64,000 nucleotides of DNA from Bacillota bacterium (GCA_023436245.1 JAEZJZ010000115.1:12681-76680), one strand, 5' to 3'. Positions 49,360-57,916 are shown, counted from the first letter of the stretch. Numbers and translations: made by a program. Notes: a model not told the origin generated them from the letters alone.

Positions 49360-50443
49360 TGGCTGCCACCTCCCCCAGCGCCAGGCCGATGGCCACCGCC
49401 AGGATCGGGCCCATCTGTTCCGCCTCAGTGAAATTAGCACATTGCTCCAAATGCAAGCAAGGATTCCCTAACGCCACCTCCGGCGCCGGCATGTTCAGCC
49501 GTTCAAACAGGTCCGCCACGGACTGCCTGAGGGCATCAACCAAGCCGTCTAGCTTGGCATTCCCACCGATCACACTGACCTGGCGGATAGGGGTGGCCCG
49601 GTTCTCAATCTGGTAATACTCGAGAGACATGCTCACCTGCCGCAGCAGGCGCTCAAAGGTGGGGCGGATGCTCTCATGAATAGGGGTATCCGGCCGCACC
49701 CCGTGTTCGCGCTTCAACGCCTCGGCTTGCTCAAAGCTGACCGACTGCTTGCTGCTGATCTCTCTGGTCAGATCATTGCCGGCCACGGTGATCACGCGCA
49801 CCATCTGCAGCAGATCGCCCTGAAAGATACTCAGGTTGCTGGTTCCGGCGCCGAGGTCGAGCACCACGGTTGTCTGGTCGACGGTGGAAGGCCCCAGCGT
49901 GGATGTCATGCGCAGAGAGCGCAAGGCCGCCAACGGCTCAATATCCACGCGGTTGACGGTGAACCCGGATTCCTTGAGCAGGGCGGCAAAGTCCAGGATA
50001 GGCTGCTTGGGCGAACCGACCAAGAAGACCAGCATGCGATTGTTTGGCAGGTCGCGCACAACCTGGAAATCTGCCGACAGGCGGTCGGCAGGCATGCCAA
50101 AGTAGTTATCTGCTTGCAGTTGCAGCACTTTCTGGAACTCGTCCCGCGACATGCGGGGCACTTCTGCCTGACGCACGATCAGGTTCTGCCCGGTGAGCAC
50201 CGTGGTCACGGAGAGCGCGCGCGCCCCGAACTCCCTGAGCAGTTCGCGCAGGGTGCTTTTCAGGCGCACGGCATCCTTGACCAGCCCGTTCTCCACCGTA
50301 TTCGGCGGTGTTGGCCGGACCAGAAAGCGCTGCAAGGAGAGGACCTTGGTCTTAGGATCCCGCTGCAACTCCACCAGCTTGATCGCGCCGTTGCCCACAT
50401 CCAGACCTATGATGCTTTTTGGTTTTCTGCGGAAGAAGCACAT
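49346..50443 (-). CDS. pilM: Type IV pilus assembly ATPase-like protein PilM
   Basis: A 365-residue actin-like PilM. Nucleotide-binding motifs are IIGLDVGNGAIKLVELQRDP, VVLDLGAGTSNLSIFQGDLL and VSVIGGNAKLDGLVDALRQS. Between them are the expected VTTVLTGQNLIVRQAEVPRM and LREFGARALS regions. PilM binds the PilN N-terminus on the cytosolic side and links the pilus motor to the alignment complex. The ATG has GGAGTGAAACAGA upstream. It overlaps pilN by 14 nt. Confidence 0.94.
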   Translation of the reverse strand: MCFFRRKPKSIIGLDVGNGAIKLVELQRDPKTKVLSLQRFLVRPTPPNTVENGLVKDAVRLKSTLRELLREFGARALSVTTVLTGQNLIVRQAEVPRMSRDEFQKVLQLQADNYFGMPADRLSADFQVVRDLPNNRMLVFLVGSPKQPILDFAALLKESGFTVNRVDIEPLAALRSLRMTSTLGPSTVDQTTVVLDLGAGTSNLSIFQGDLLQMVRVITVAGNDLTREISSKQSVSFEQAEALKREHGVRPDTPIHESIRPTFERLLRQVSMSLEYYQIENRATPIRQVSVIGGNAKLDGLVDALRQSVADLFERLNMPAPEVALGNPCLHLEQCANFTEAEQMGPILAVAIGLALGEVAANASH

Positions 50444-50463
50444 TCTGTTTCACTCCAAACGCA

Positions 50464-50943
50464 TCAGCGATTGCGTAACATGACGCTTGTCTTTAAGGTC
50501 AAGGGCAGCCCGTGTTCTACTCCCGGCATTGTGGAAACTGAGACCAACTCCAGTGTGACCAAACCATCAGTCGTGGGGCCACTGACGTTCATGTCCGCAA
50601 TCTTGGAGCAGATCGGCTGGGTACTCTCCCGCACCCAGAGCGTCCCCGTGCTGCGATTCAGCCCGAAGGAGAAATCCGCACTGAACACCTCACGCGGGAT
50701 AATCACGGTAACTGTATCTCCGACGATCTGTAGATCGCTGCCCATGCGCAGGTACGGCACGATGGTCTCAATGGTGTAGCGCATCTCGTCCTGTAGTTCG
50801 TTGAGCAGCTTATTCTCCAGTGTATCCTTCTGATTGAGGAAGTTGATGGTGCCAACTGCAGCCACGGCCAGGCCAACCAGCGCCAGAGTGACGAGCATCT
50901 CAATCAGGGTGAACCCTCGCTTATCCTTGGCTCTAGCGCGCAT
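50464..50943 (-). CDS. Type IV minor pilin
   Basis: A 159-residue prepilin. The signal MRARAKDKRGFTLIEMLVTL has the Gly/Phe cleavage site and +5 Glu, followed by the hydrophobic helix (ALVGLAVAAVGTINFLNQKD). The globular part (LNELQDEMRYTIETIVPYLR, then STQPICSKIADMNVSGPTTD) resembles PilW/GspJ-type minor pilins only loosely. The internal ATG with AGGTGG six bases upstream is chosen. It lies between another minor pilin and pilM, overlapping the former. Confidence 0.85.
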   Translation of the reverse strand: MRARAKDKRGFTLIEMLVTLALVGLAVAAVGTINFLNQKDTLENKLLNELQDEMRYTIETIVPYLRMGSDLQIVGDTVTVIIPREVFSADFSFGLNRSTGTLWVRESTQPICSKIADMNVSGPTTDGLVTLELVSVSTMPGVEHGLPLTLKTSVMLRNR

Positions 50944-51301
50944 AGGTGGCCACCTGCACATTGCGATCCTTGCCGTTGTAGCGCCAGCGCACCCAGACGA
51001 TAATCTCCACTTGATCGAGACTGTCGTTCATTTCAGCAGTCGATTCCCAGGTATACGGCGGCTCACTGCCGCTGCCGCTGATCAGCGATTCAGTCTGCAG
51101 CCGAGTGCGCAGACTGGCGGACTCGGCTACCAGTTCCTCCGCCTTCTGCTCGGCCAACAACGTCGCCGTGGTGCGCATCCTGGCTTCATAGTTCATGTTG
51201 CGAGTATATGCAGAAACGGTGAGGAAGACGGGAATGGTGATGCCTAGGATTCCAAGCACAACCAGAATTTCGATCAGAGTGAAGCCTGATCGGTTCTTCA
51301 T
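50933..51301 (-). CDS. Type IV minor pilin (GspI/PilV-like)
   Basis: A 122-residue prepilin beginning MKNRSGFTLIEILVVLGILG, with Gly/Phe cleavage and +5 Glu. The helix continues through VSAYTRNMNYEARMRTTATL into a short globular domain (TWESTAEMNDSLDQVEIIVW). This size and the LLAEQKAEELVAES segment resemble GspI/PilV proteins, which prime pilus assembly. The ATG has GGGGGG ten bases upstream. An 80-base gap separates it from pilD. Confidence 0.85.
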   Translation of the reverse strand: MKNRSGFTLIEILVVLGILGITIPVFLTVSAYTRNMNYEARMRTTATLLAEQKAEELVAESASLRTRLQTESLISGSGSEPPYTWESTAEMNDSLDQVEIIVWVRWRYNGKDRNVQVATYAR

Positions 51302-51380
51302 CAGTTACCGTCCCCCCTTCGATGATTTGCCAAGCTAGAGTCCCAGCATTGGGCGCAACAGTCTGCGCCCAATGCCGCGA

Positions 51381-52109
51381 CTACGAGAACAACCTCAAAT
51401 ACCAAATGACCAACTGCTCACCCCAAAGGGCGGCCACGTAGCCTCCGAGGGCGAGAAACGGTCCGAACGGAATCGGATCCTTGCGGCTGACCCGACGGCT
51501 GGCCAGAAGCAGCAGGGAGACAAGCGCTCCGCTGGTGAAAGCCAGCAGTAAAGCCGTCAGCAGCTGTTGCCAGCCAAGGGCCAGGCCCAGCATACCGGCG
51601 AGACGCACGTCCCCCCCGCCCATGCCGCCGCGGGAGAGAGTGTAGATCAGATAAAACAGACCGAAACCCAGCAAACCGCCGAGCACCCAATCCCAGGGAT
51701 TGCGGCCGGTAAACCAGTTATAGGCGGCAGCCAAGACAGCCCCGCCCATAACCAAGTACGTCGGAATCTCCATCGTGTCGATGTCAATGAAGCTGATCAC
51801 GATCAAAAGTGCAGTCATGGCGCTCCAGAAGAGAGTAGCCCATGACCAGCCAAACTGGTAATAGACTAGAGTCAGCAGCACGGCGGTCAACAGCTCAACT
51901 AACGGATAGCGCCCTGAGATCTTCGCGCCGCAATGCCTACACCGCCCTCGCTGCCAGAGCCAACTTAGCACTGGGATCAACTCGCGCAGAGCGAGTTGAT
52001 GGCGACAAGTCGCGCAGTGGGATGGCGGAAAAGCCAATGACTCGCCTCGCGGCAAGCGATAGATACAGACGTTGAGAAAGGAGCCAATTACTACGCCAAA
52101 CAACGTCAT
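51381..52109 (-). CDS. pilD: Type IV prepilin peptidase/N-methyltransferase
   Basis: A 242-residue PilD, the bifunctional membrane aspartyl protease that cleaves and N-methylates prepilins. GVVIGSFLNVCIYRLPRGES and the two CxxC pairs of the methylase loop (CATCRHQL and CRHCGAKIS) come first. The catalytic aspartates lie in VISFIDIDTMEIPTYLVMGG and in GMGGGDVRLAGMLGLALG. About seven hydrophobic segments span the membrane. The ATG closely follows the pilin stop codon. It serves the four prepilins of this operon. Confidence 0.95.
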   Translation of the reverse strand: MTLFGVVIGSFLNVCIYRLPRGESLAFPPSHCATCRHQLALRELIPVLSWLWQRGRCRHCGAKISGRYPLVELLTAVLLTLVYYQFGWSWATLFWSAMTALLIVISFIDIDTMEIPTYLVMGGAVLAAAYNWFTGRNPWDWVLGGLLGFGLFYLIYTLSRGGMGGGDVRLAGMLGLALGWQQLLTALLLAFTSGALVSLLLLASRRVSRKDPIPFGPFLALGGYVAALWGEQLVIWYLRLFS

Positions 52110-52121
52110 TTAGGATCACCA

Positions 52122-52592
52122 CTACGGAGCAACAGCGACAACACCTGCTGGAAGTGAGGGTGTAGTAGCAGTGCCAACGTAGACCTTCCCCTGATAGCTG
52201 ATATACCAGCCCTTCGCGTCCCCCTCCGTAGACTTCAGGAGAGGCAATGCGGTTGTGTCGAAGAAGCTCGCCAGCGTGATAGTGCCCCCAGTGATCATAC
52301 TTGTTCCCGCGGCTGCGGTAGAAACAACTGCTGAGGCGCCACTAGCAGGAGCAGCAGCCAGTACAACAGTTGCATCATCGCTATAGCCAGTAATCTTTGC
52401 CCAGCCACCGATTTCAGCGATGAAAGCATTGACATTGGCCTGAACCTGAGCAATCGAAGCGATATCGGTACCAACTTTGGCCCTATTTAGCACATTCATG
52501 TATGAGGGAATACCAATTCCAGCAAGCAGGCCGAGAATAGCAAGCACGACCATTAGTTCTACCAACGTGAAACCCTCTTTGTTCATTTTCAT
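52122..52592 (-). CDS. pilA: Type IV major pilin (PilA-like)
   Basis: A 156-residue prepilin with the short leader MKMNKEG and mature N-terminus FTLVELMVVLAILGLLAGIG, the strongest pilin signature in the operon. The helix continues as IPSYMNVLNRAKVGTDIASI, followed by an Ala/Gly/Thr-rich globular domain (VLAAAPASGASAVVSTAAAG, then STEGDAKGWYISYQGKVYVG). Position between pilC and pilD and the strong signal mark it as the major pilin. No cysteines for a disulfide loop are present, as in other Gram-positive-type pilins. Confidence 0.9.
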   Translation of the reverse strand: MKMNKEGFTLVELMVVLAILGLLAGIGIPSYMNVLNRAKVGTDIASIAQVQANVNAFIAEIGGWAKITGYSDDATVVLAAAPASGASAVVSTAAAGTSMITGGTITLASFFDTTALPLLKSTEGDAKGWYISYQGKVYVGTATTPSLPAGVVAVAP

Positions 52593-52608
52593 TTCGTTTC
52601 ACCTCCTT

Positions 52609-53844
52609 TCAAAACTTGATGATATTGACCATTTGCATCATCGGCATGGCAATCGACACAGCGATCAGTCCGACGATGACTGCCATTAGCGCCATGACCA
52701 TTGGCTCGATCATCTTGCCCATCTGCTCCGTCATGGTCGTGATGTCCTGATCATAGAAGTCCGCGATCTGATTGAGCATGCTGTCCAGCGAGCCGCTGTT
52801 CTCCCCAACTGAAATCATCTGTATAGCCATGGGCGGAAAGAGCCCGGAACGCTCCAACTCGGGGGCAATGCGCCCGCCGGCCCCAACCTCGCGGGCGGCG
52901 GCCTGCACCGCCTCCGAGAAGACGGTGTTATCAACCGCTTGCTCAGCCAGTCGGAGGGAGCCGACCACGTTGACACCGCTGCGGGTGAGAACGGCCAAAG
53001 TGCGGCAGAAGCGGGACAGCGCATTCATCGCGGTCAGCTTGCCAAAAATCGGCATCTTCAAGGCGAAGCGATCGACGCGACCCTTGCCGGCAGCAGTGGC
53101 CACCCAACGGCTGTACCCCATCAACAGGCCAACCACTGCCAGCGCAATCATCCAGCCGAAGCGCACGACGAAGTGACTGAGGTTCAGCATGAACTGAGTA
53201 ATCGCCGGCAATTCCATGTCGAAGCTGCTGAAGATACTGGCGAAGTTGGGTAGAACAGTCGCCAACATAAACCAGGCGATACCCAAGGAGAAAATGCCGA
53301 CAAACTTGGGGTAGGTGAGCGCGCTCTTCACCTTCTGCCCCACTTGATACTCGCGCTCGAAATAGTGAGAAGCGCGGGTCAGGGACTCATCCAGCGAGCC
53401 GCCCACTTCTCCCGCGGCCACCATGTTCACCAGGATGGCTGGGAAAGCTTTGTCGTCGCGCATGGAGATGGCCAGACTGTCCCCTCGCTCCAGGCGAACG
53501 AGCACCCGCTGCAGGGCTTGTCCGAGTGCACTGTCCGGGCCCTGCTGGGCACGGATGGCCTGCAGTGCAGGCAAAATGGGGATACCGGCGGAATAGAGCA
53601 CGCCAAACTGGCGGCAAAAGATGGAGAGGTCGCGGGCGGTGACTTTGCCGCCGCGCTTCAGCAGCGACTTGAGGCTGAAGCTCTTCACGTCGCTCGCTTT
53701 CAGGTCGCGATCCTGCTCCAACATGGTCAAAAAGTAGCCTTGATCAGTCAGCTGGGAAATGGCCTGCTGCTCGTCTTCTGCTTCGATGCTGCCGCTGGTC
53801 GGTTGACCCAAGCTGTCGCGGCCCTTGTACTTGTATGCTGGCAT
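52609..53844 (-). CDS. pilC: Type IV pilus inner-membrane platform protein PilC
   Basis: A 411-residue GspF/PilC protein with two homologous halves. The N-terminus MPAYKYKGRDSLGQPTSGSI is typical. Each half shows the conserved motif: LSIFCRQFGVLYSAGIPILP with ALVNMVAAGEVGGSLDESL-type sequence in the first, and LSRFCRTLAVLTRSGVNVVG with AIQMISVGENSGSLDSMLNQ in the second. The C-terminal VMALMAVIVGLIAVSIAMPM is a membrane helix. It is the platform on which PilB and PilT act. Confidence 0.95.
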   Translation of the reverse strand: MPAYKYKGRDSLGQPTSGSIEAEDEQQAISQLTDQGYFLTMLEQDRDLKASDVKSFSLKSLLKRGGKVTARDLSIFCRQFGVLYSAGIPILPALQAIRAQQGPDSALGQALQRVLVRLERGDSLAISMRDDKAFPAILVNMVAAGEVGGSLDESLTRASHYFEREYQVGQKVKSALTYPKFVGIFSLGIAWFMLATVLPNFASIFSSFDMELPAITQFMLNLSHFVVRFGWMIALAVVGLLMGYSRWVATAAGKGRVDRFALKMPIFGKLTAMNALSRFCRTLAVLTRSGVNVVGSLRLAEQAVDNTVFSEAVQAAAREVGAGGRIAPELERSGLFPPMAIQMISVGENSGSLDSMLNQIADFYDQDITTMTEQMGKMIEPMVMALMAVIVGLIAVSIAMPMMQMVNIIKF

Positions 53845-53854
53845 CGGCCACCCC

Positions 53855-54913
53855 TTATTTGCCGAGCAGGCTGCTCAGCAGGCCTGATTCGGGTGAATAG
53901 AGGTCGAACTGCTCTTTGCTAATCTGTCCGCGCTGGTAAAGCGCCTGCAAGGATTGCTCCATGGTCTGCATCCCGAACTTGCTGCCGGTCTGCATCATCG
54001 AGCCGATTTGGTGCACCTTGCCCTCGCGGATCAGGTTGCGGATGGCCGGGGTGACGATCAGCACCTCAGAGGCGACCACCCGGCCTCTGCCGTCGGTACG
54101 GCGCAACAACTGTTGGGAGACTATCGCTTGCAGCACCAGCGCCAACTGGGTGCGAATCTGTTGCTGCTGATAAGGCGGAAAGATGTCCAGAATGCGGTCC
54201 ACGGTTTGGGCCGCGCCAGGTGTGTGCAGGGTGGCCAGCACCAAATGACCGGTCTCGGCGGCGCTGACGGCTGCCGCAGTCGTCTCCAGATCGCGCATCT
54301 CACCGATCAGAATCACGTCCGGGTCCTCGCGCAGGGCTGCGCGGAGGCCATTGGCGTAGGAGAGGGTGTCTGCCCCCACCTCGCGCTGGTTGACCATCGA
54401 ACGCTTGTGGCGATGCAGGAACTCGATCGGGTCCTCAATGGTGAGAATATGTTCAGCCCGCTCTTCGTTGATCTTGTCGATCATCGCAGCCAGGGTGGTC
54501 GATTTGCCGCTGCCGGTAGGGCCGGTGACTAGAATCAACCCTTGTTTGCGGTTGCAGAGCTCAGAGACGATCGGCGCCAGACCGAGGCCCTCGATCTGCG
54601 GAATCTCCTGCGGAATCAGGCGACAGGCGATGCCGGTCGTCCCCCGCTGCCGGTAGGCATTGACGCGAAAACGTCCCACGCCGGCCACGCTCATCGAGAA
54701 GTCAACCTCGCCCTTCTCCTCGAAGGTGTGGCGCTGTATTTCGTTGGCCACTTCCCCAAACATCTCAATTGTGTCTGCCGGCCTGAGCTTGGGCATGTCC
54801 ACCCGCACCAGGTCTCCATAGAGACGCATGATCGGTGATTGGCCGACGGTGAGGTGTAAGTCGGACGCCATCTGGTTGGCTGCGTAGCGCAATAGTTCTT
54901 GTAGGCTGGGCAT
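53855..54913 (-). CDS. pilT: Type IV pilus retraction ATPase PilT
   Basis: A 352-residue PilT. MPSLQELLRYAANQMASDLH is the family start. Then come the Walker A motif ILVTGPTGSGKSTTLAAMID, the Asp box (ILTIEDPIEFLHRHKRSMVN), Walker B (LREDPDVILIGEMRDLETTA), the His box (SAAETGHLVLATLHTPGAAQ) and the C-terminal PilT-type AIRNLIREGKVHQIGSMMQT. The ATG with GAGGAGGTGTGCCGA upstream is chosen; the longer frame is antisense of pilB's end. Presence of PilT indicates retractable pili, and hence probably twitching or DNA uptake. Confidence 0.96.
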   Translation of the reverse strand: MPSLQELLRYAANQMASDLHLTVGQSPIMRLYGDLVRVDMPKLRPADTIEMFGEVANEIQRHTFEEKGEVDFSMSVAGVGRFRVNAYRQRGTTGIACRLIPQEIPQIEGLGLAPIVSELCNRKQGLILVTGPTGSGKSTTLAAMIDKINEERAEHILTIEDPIEFLHRHKRSMVNQREVGADTLSYANGLRAALREDPDVILIGEMRDLETTAAAVSAAETGHLVLATLHTPGAAQTVDRILDIFPPYQQQQIRTQLALVLQAIVSQQLLRRTDGRGRVVASEVLIVTPAIRNLIREGKVHQIGSMMQTGSKFGMQTMEQSLQALYQRGQISKEQFDLYSPESGLLSSLLGK

Positions 54914-54935
54914 TCGGCACACCTCCTCGCGTCGT

Positions 54936-56609
54936 CTATTCCTGGAACGTTGCCCGCAGCACCTCGGCCACCGAGGTGATTCCGGCCAGAACCTTCTGCT
55001 GACCATCTGCCCTGAGCGGCCGCATGCCGCGCTGCAGGGCCAGCTGGCGCAGGTGCCCGGCTGTGGAGCGCTGGCTGACCAACTCACGCAACTCATCTTT
55101 GACCAGCATAATCTCGAACAGGCCAACCCGTCCGCGGTAACCGGTGTTGTGGCAACGCGAGCAACCGACGGCTTCATAGCCGACAAAGGCCTGCTCCATA
55201 CCGAGGGCGATTGCCTCGGGCGAGCCCGGCTGATAGGTCACCTTGCGCGCGCAATGGGCGCAGAGACGGCGCACCAAGCGCTGAGCCACTACCCCGACCA
55301 CGGCCGAAGCGACCAGGAAGGGCTCTACATCCATATCCAAGAGGCGAGTGATCGCCCCGGGGGCATCGTTTGTGTGTAGTGAAGTCAGAACCAGATGGCC
55401 AGTGAGGGCGGAACGCACGGCGATGTCCGCCGTTTCGTTGTCCCGGGTCTCACCCACCATGATCACGTCCGGATCCTGCCTGAGCACTGAGCGCAGCACT
55501 TCCGCAAACCCGAGCCCGATCTTCTGGTTGACTTGCACGTGGTTGACTCCCTGCGACTGATACTCCACCGGATCCTCGATGGTGATGATGTTCTTGGTCT
55601 GATCGTTGATGCCGGCCAGCATCACCTGCAGGGTGGTCGTCTTGCCGCTGCCGGTCGGTCCGCAGACCAGCACCAGGCCGTGCGGATGGGCGAGCATCTG
55701 CGCGAACAGTTGTTGCTGCTCGGCCGCCAGGCCGATGTCATCCATGCTGGCTAGGCGTCTGCCGGGGTCAAAGAGACGGATGACCACCTTTTCTCCGTGG
55801 ATGGTCGGCAGAGTGGAGACACGCAGATCAAGCTGCGATCCATTCTGGTTATAGCGAATGGCGCCGTCCAAGGGAATGCGGCGCTCGGAAATGTCCATTC
55901 CAGCCAGTACCTTTAGCCGCGTGACCAAACCGGATTGCACGTCTTTCTCCAGTTGGTTCACCTGCTGCAGCACACCGTCGATGCGGTAACGAATGCGCAG
56001 GTGTTCGCGTCCCGGCTCGATGTGAATATCGCTGACGTGGTCGGCGATGGCTTGTTGCAGCAGGCTGTCCACCAAGCGCACAATCGGCGAGTCCTCGGTG
56101 GAGCTCGAAGTAGCGGGCGGGGCCGCGATCACATTATCCGAGGCCGGCTCGGGCCGCTTGGCGGCTGCCGCAGTGAAGAACTCGCCGCGGATATAGACCC
56201 GCTCGATCGCCCGCTCGATGTCGGCGACCGTCATCAAGACGATGTCGATATGCAGACCGGTGAGGAACGACAGGTCGTCGATCACCAGCACGTTCAGGGG
56301 GTCAGCGCTGGCGATGGTCAGTACTTGCCCATCGATCTTCACGGGCACCACCTGGTAGCGACGAGCTACCTGCTCCGGGATACGGCGGACGGCATCAGGT
56401 TGGAAAGAGATCTCCTGCAGGGTGAGAAACGGGATGCCAAACTGCTTGGCCAAGGCCTGAGATACCTCAGTCTGAGTGACCAATCCCTGCTGCACCAGAT
56501 AGTCTCCGATGCGGCCGCCTGTGCCGGCATCGGCCAGAGCTTGCCGAAGCTGTTCGGCGCTGATGGCGCCCATTTCAACCAACAAATCGCCCAGCTTCAA
56601 CCTGGCCAT
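54936..56609 (-). CDS. pilB: Type IV pilus assembly ATPase PilB
   Basis: A 557-residue extension ATPase of the GspE/PilB family. Two N-terminal GspE-N-like units (MARLKLGDLLVEMGAISAEQ, VARRYQVVPVKIDGQVLTIA) precede the motor: VRLVDSLLQQAIADHVSDIH, IHIEPGREHLRIRYRIDGVL, VLVCGPTGSGKTTTLQVMLA (Walker A), ITIEDPVEYQSQGVNHVQVN, VLRQDPDVIMVGETRDNETA, TGHLVLTSLHTNDAPGAITR. The tetracysteine zinc site is CAHC and, 30 residues later, CSRCHNTGYRGR. The ATG has GGGAGAGGGCAGC. It is the first gene of the pilus operon and follows a structured leader. Confidence 0.96.
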   Translation of the reverse strand: MARLKLGDLLVEMGAISAEQLRQALADAGTGGRIGDYLVQQGLVTQTEVSQALAKQFGIPFLTLQEISFQPDAVRRIPEQVARRYQVVPVKIDGQVLTIASADPLNVLVIDDLSFLTGLHIDIVLMTVADIERAIERVYIRGEFFTAAAAKRPEPASDNVIAAPPATSSSTEDSPIVRLVDSLLQQAIADHVSDIHIEPGREHLRIRYRIDGVLQQVNQLEKDVQSGLVTRLKVLAGMDISERRIPLDGAIRYNQNGSQLDLRVSTLPTIHGEKVVIRLFDPGRRLASMDDIGLAAEQQQLFAQMLAHPHGLVLVCGPTGSGKTTTLQVMLAGINDQTKNIITIEDPVEYQSQGVNHVQVNQKIGLGFAEVLRSVLRQDPDVIMVGETRDNETADIAVRSALTGHLVLTSLHTNDAPGAITRLLDMDVEPFLVASAVVGVVAQRLVRRLCAHCARKVTYQPGSPEAIALGMEQAFVGYEAVGCSRCHNTGYRGRVGLFEIMLVKDELRELVSQRSTAGHLRQLALQRGMRPLRADGQQKVLAGITSVAEVLRATFQE

Positions 56610-56645
56610 GCTGCCCTCTCCCTTCTGCTGCAGATCTCTGGGGCA

Positions 56646-56760
56646 ATAAAAAAACCGATCAGCGAGTTGCGACCGGTTGCACCACTCCCTCCACCCTGTC
56701 CAGGTGCCCAGATTGCGGACAAGGTATCATAGGATTCACCCTATACAGTTGATGCAACTA
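56646..56760 (-). promoter_or_regulatory. Candidate riboswitch or attenuator in the pilB leader
   Basis: On the minus strand an 8-bp stem (P1: plus positions 56751-56758 with 56676-56683, GTTGCATC/GGTGCAAC) encloses two hairpins: P2 (56729-56733 with 56740-56744, ATAGG/CCTAT) and P3 (56717-56723 with 56695-56701, CTTGTCC/GGACAGG). The 3' strand of P1 overlaps by three bases the 5' strand of a terminator stem (56653-56662 with 56670-56678) followed by seven T. P1 and terminator therefore exclude each other, the classic riboswitch layout. It does not show the GEMM c-di-GMP core or another class I know. Confidence 0.55.
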
Positions 56761-56865
56761 GTTACCACTGCGCCTAATTACTCAATTTGACGAAGCGGGT
56801 CGAAATACCTTCTCAGAGAGGAACATTTTTTCTGACAAATTGGTTAGCGCAGAGGCAACTTGCGC

Positions 56866-56995
56866 CCGTAGCGGCTCGGCATGCCAAGCCGATCCCTACC
56901 CCGCAGCCTGCGAGACTGTTCAATCTTCCCCCGCAGCATGCTGCGGGATCTACGGTGGGGGCGAAACGCGACTCTCTGGACGCTCTCGTATGCAG
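56866..56995. repeat. Type B repeat
   Basis: The unit reads GTAGCGGCTCGGCATGCCAA, GCCGATCCCTACCCCGCAGC, then a CTGCGAGACTGTTCAATCTT segment and a second CCCCGCAGCATGCTGCGGG palindrome with ATCTACGGTGGGG. It looks like two type B units, one nested in the other. Together with the pilB leader it fills the 480-base gap before the small protein gene. Confidence 0.75.
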
Positions 56996-57052
56996 TCGGT
57001 TGGATATAAATCAGTGTACAATTATTCGCTATAAAAAGCTATCCCAGGGACG

Positions 57053-57086
57053 AAAAAATCTGCTCCGATTCTGCGGAACAGATTTT
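57053..57086 (-). terminator. Terminator of the small 72-residue protein gene
   Basis: AAAATCTGTTCCG/CGGAGCAGATTTT, a nearly perfect 13-bp stem with a 6-nt loop, then TTCG on the minus strand, eight bases beyond the stop codon. Confidence 0.8.
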
Positions 57087-57093
57087 GGTCAAC

Positions 57094-57312
57094 CTATTGG
57101 TGCCTGGTAGGATGTTTGAAATAGAAGCGCAACCACACTACATCGCCTCGTCGCCGGAAGCCAATATCGTAAAGCTCACATTCGGTCAGCCGGGGGTCTT
57201 CCGCCCTGACCTCTCTCACCAGCTGGCGAATGGTCTGCAGCCACTGACCCGGTCGCTCACCGAGCTCCGTCTGGTAGTTGAGTGTCCGACCAACTGCCAC
57301 TATCATACTCAT
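57094..57312 (-). CDS. Small hypothetical protein, about 72 residues
   Basis: Not recognised. The sequence MSMIVAVGRTLNYQTELGER leads to a helical segment (GQWLQTIRQLVREVRAEDPR) and a basic beta-like end (DIGFRRRGDVVWLRFYFKHP). No membrane segment. A dedicated terminator just after the stop codon supports it being a real gene. The ATG six residues into the frame is chosen, but a GTG five codons earlier is equally close to GGGAG. It lies between yqeG and the pilus operon. Confidence 0.6.
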   Translation of the reverse strand: MSMIVAVGRTLNYQTELGERPGQWLQTIRQLVREVRAEDPRLTECELYDIGFRRRGDVVWLRFYFKHPTRHQ

Positions 57313-57396
57313 GCAGCCTGTTACCACTCCCTTCGCCGCTTATTCTGGTCAGGGGTAGGCAATTATATGCAGGACTGCGGAAGAATATGTGCTTGA

Positions 57397-57897
57397 CTAT
57401 GGTGTCGGCAGACGTAAGGCCCGCAGTGCCACACGCTCAATCCGGCGCATGATGCGGGTGCCGATGAACTCCGTCTGGGAGAGTGGCACCACCAAAATGG
57501 TGTACATGCCAACTCGATTGCCGCCGAGGATATCCGTGAAGATTTGGTCGCCCACCAACGCAACCCGATTGGCCGGCAACTGCAGTTGGCTGAGCGCTTT
57601 CAGGAACGCTCGCCGGCGGGGTTTGCCAGCTTTGCCGATGCCCTGAACACCGAGCAACTGCAAAAAGTGCTGTAACCGGCTGGGCACCGCATTTGAGACC
57701 AGGAAGAACTCCAGACCGGCATCACGCACTGATTGCAGCCAACTGAGCAGTTCCGGATTCACCTGCTCAGCAGACCAGGGCACCAGGGTATTGTCCAAGT
57801 CGGAGCAAATGGCGGCGATACCCTGCGCTTTCAGCGCCTGCAGGTCGATTTTATGAACACTCTCCACGAAAAGACGTGGACGCAATAGCTCTAGCAA
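57397..57897 (-). CDS. yqeG: YqeG family HAD IIIA-type phosphatase
   Basis: A 166-residue YqeG protein. The family start MLELLRPRLFVESVHKIDLQ is followed by motif I AICSDLDNTLVPWSAEQVNP, motif II FFLVSNAVPSRLQHFLQLLG, the Lys/Ala-rich GKAGKPRRRAFLKAL and the final AALVGDQIFTDILGGNRVGM-like motif (here VALVGDQIFTDILGGNRVGM). I chose the TTG start preceded by GAGAGGTGAAGGCA. The frame's earlier ATG overlaps a -10 promoter element and cannot be the translation start from that promoter. Related proteins act on phosphatidylglycerophosphate; the substrate here is unproven. Confidence 0.9.
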   Translation of the reverse strand: MLELLRPRLFVESVHKIDLQALKAQGIAAICSDLDNTLVPWSAEQVNPELLSWLQSVRDAGLEFFLVSNAVPSRLQHFLQLLGVQGIGKAGKPRRRAFLKALSQLQLPANRVALVGDQIFTDILGGNRVGMYTILVVPLSQTEFIGTRIMRRIERVALRALRLPTP

Positions 57898-57916
57898 TGC
57901 CTTCACCTCTCGCGCC

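Noticed and set aside
49676..50779. Plus-strand open frame of 367 codons over pilM and a minor pilin
   Set aside because: It is antisense to two clear pilus genes; its composition (His/Gln-rich) is typical of a shadow frame.
56646..56760. Known c-di-GMP-I (GEMM) riboswitch
   Set aside because: The conserved GEMM core around GCACAGGGCAAACC and the GCAAAGCC segment cannot be found. The element is therefore listed as an unassigned candidate.
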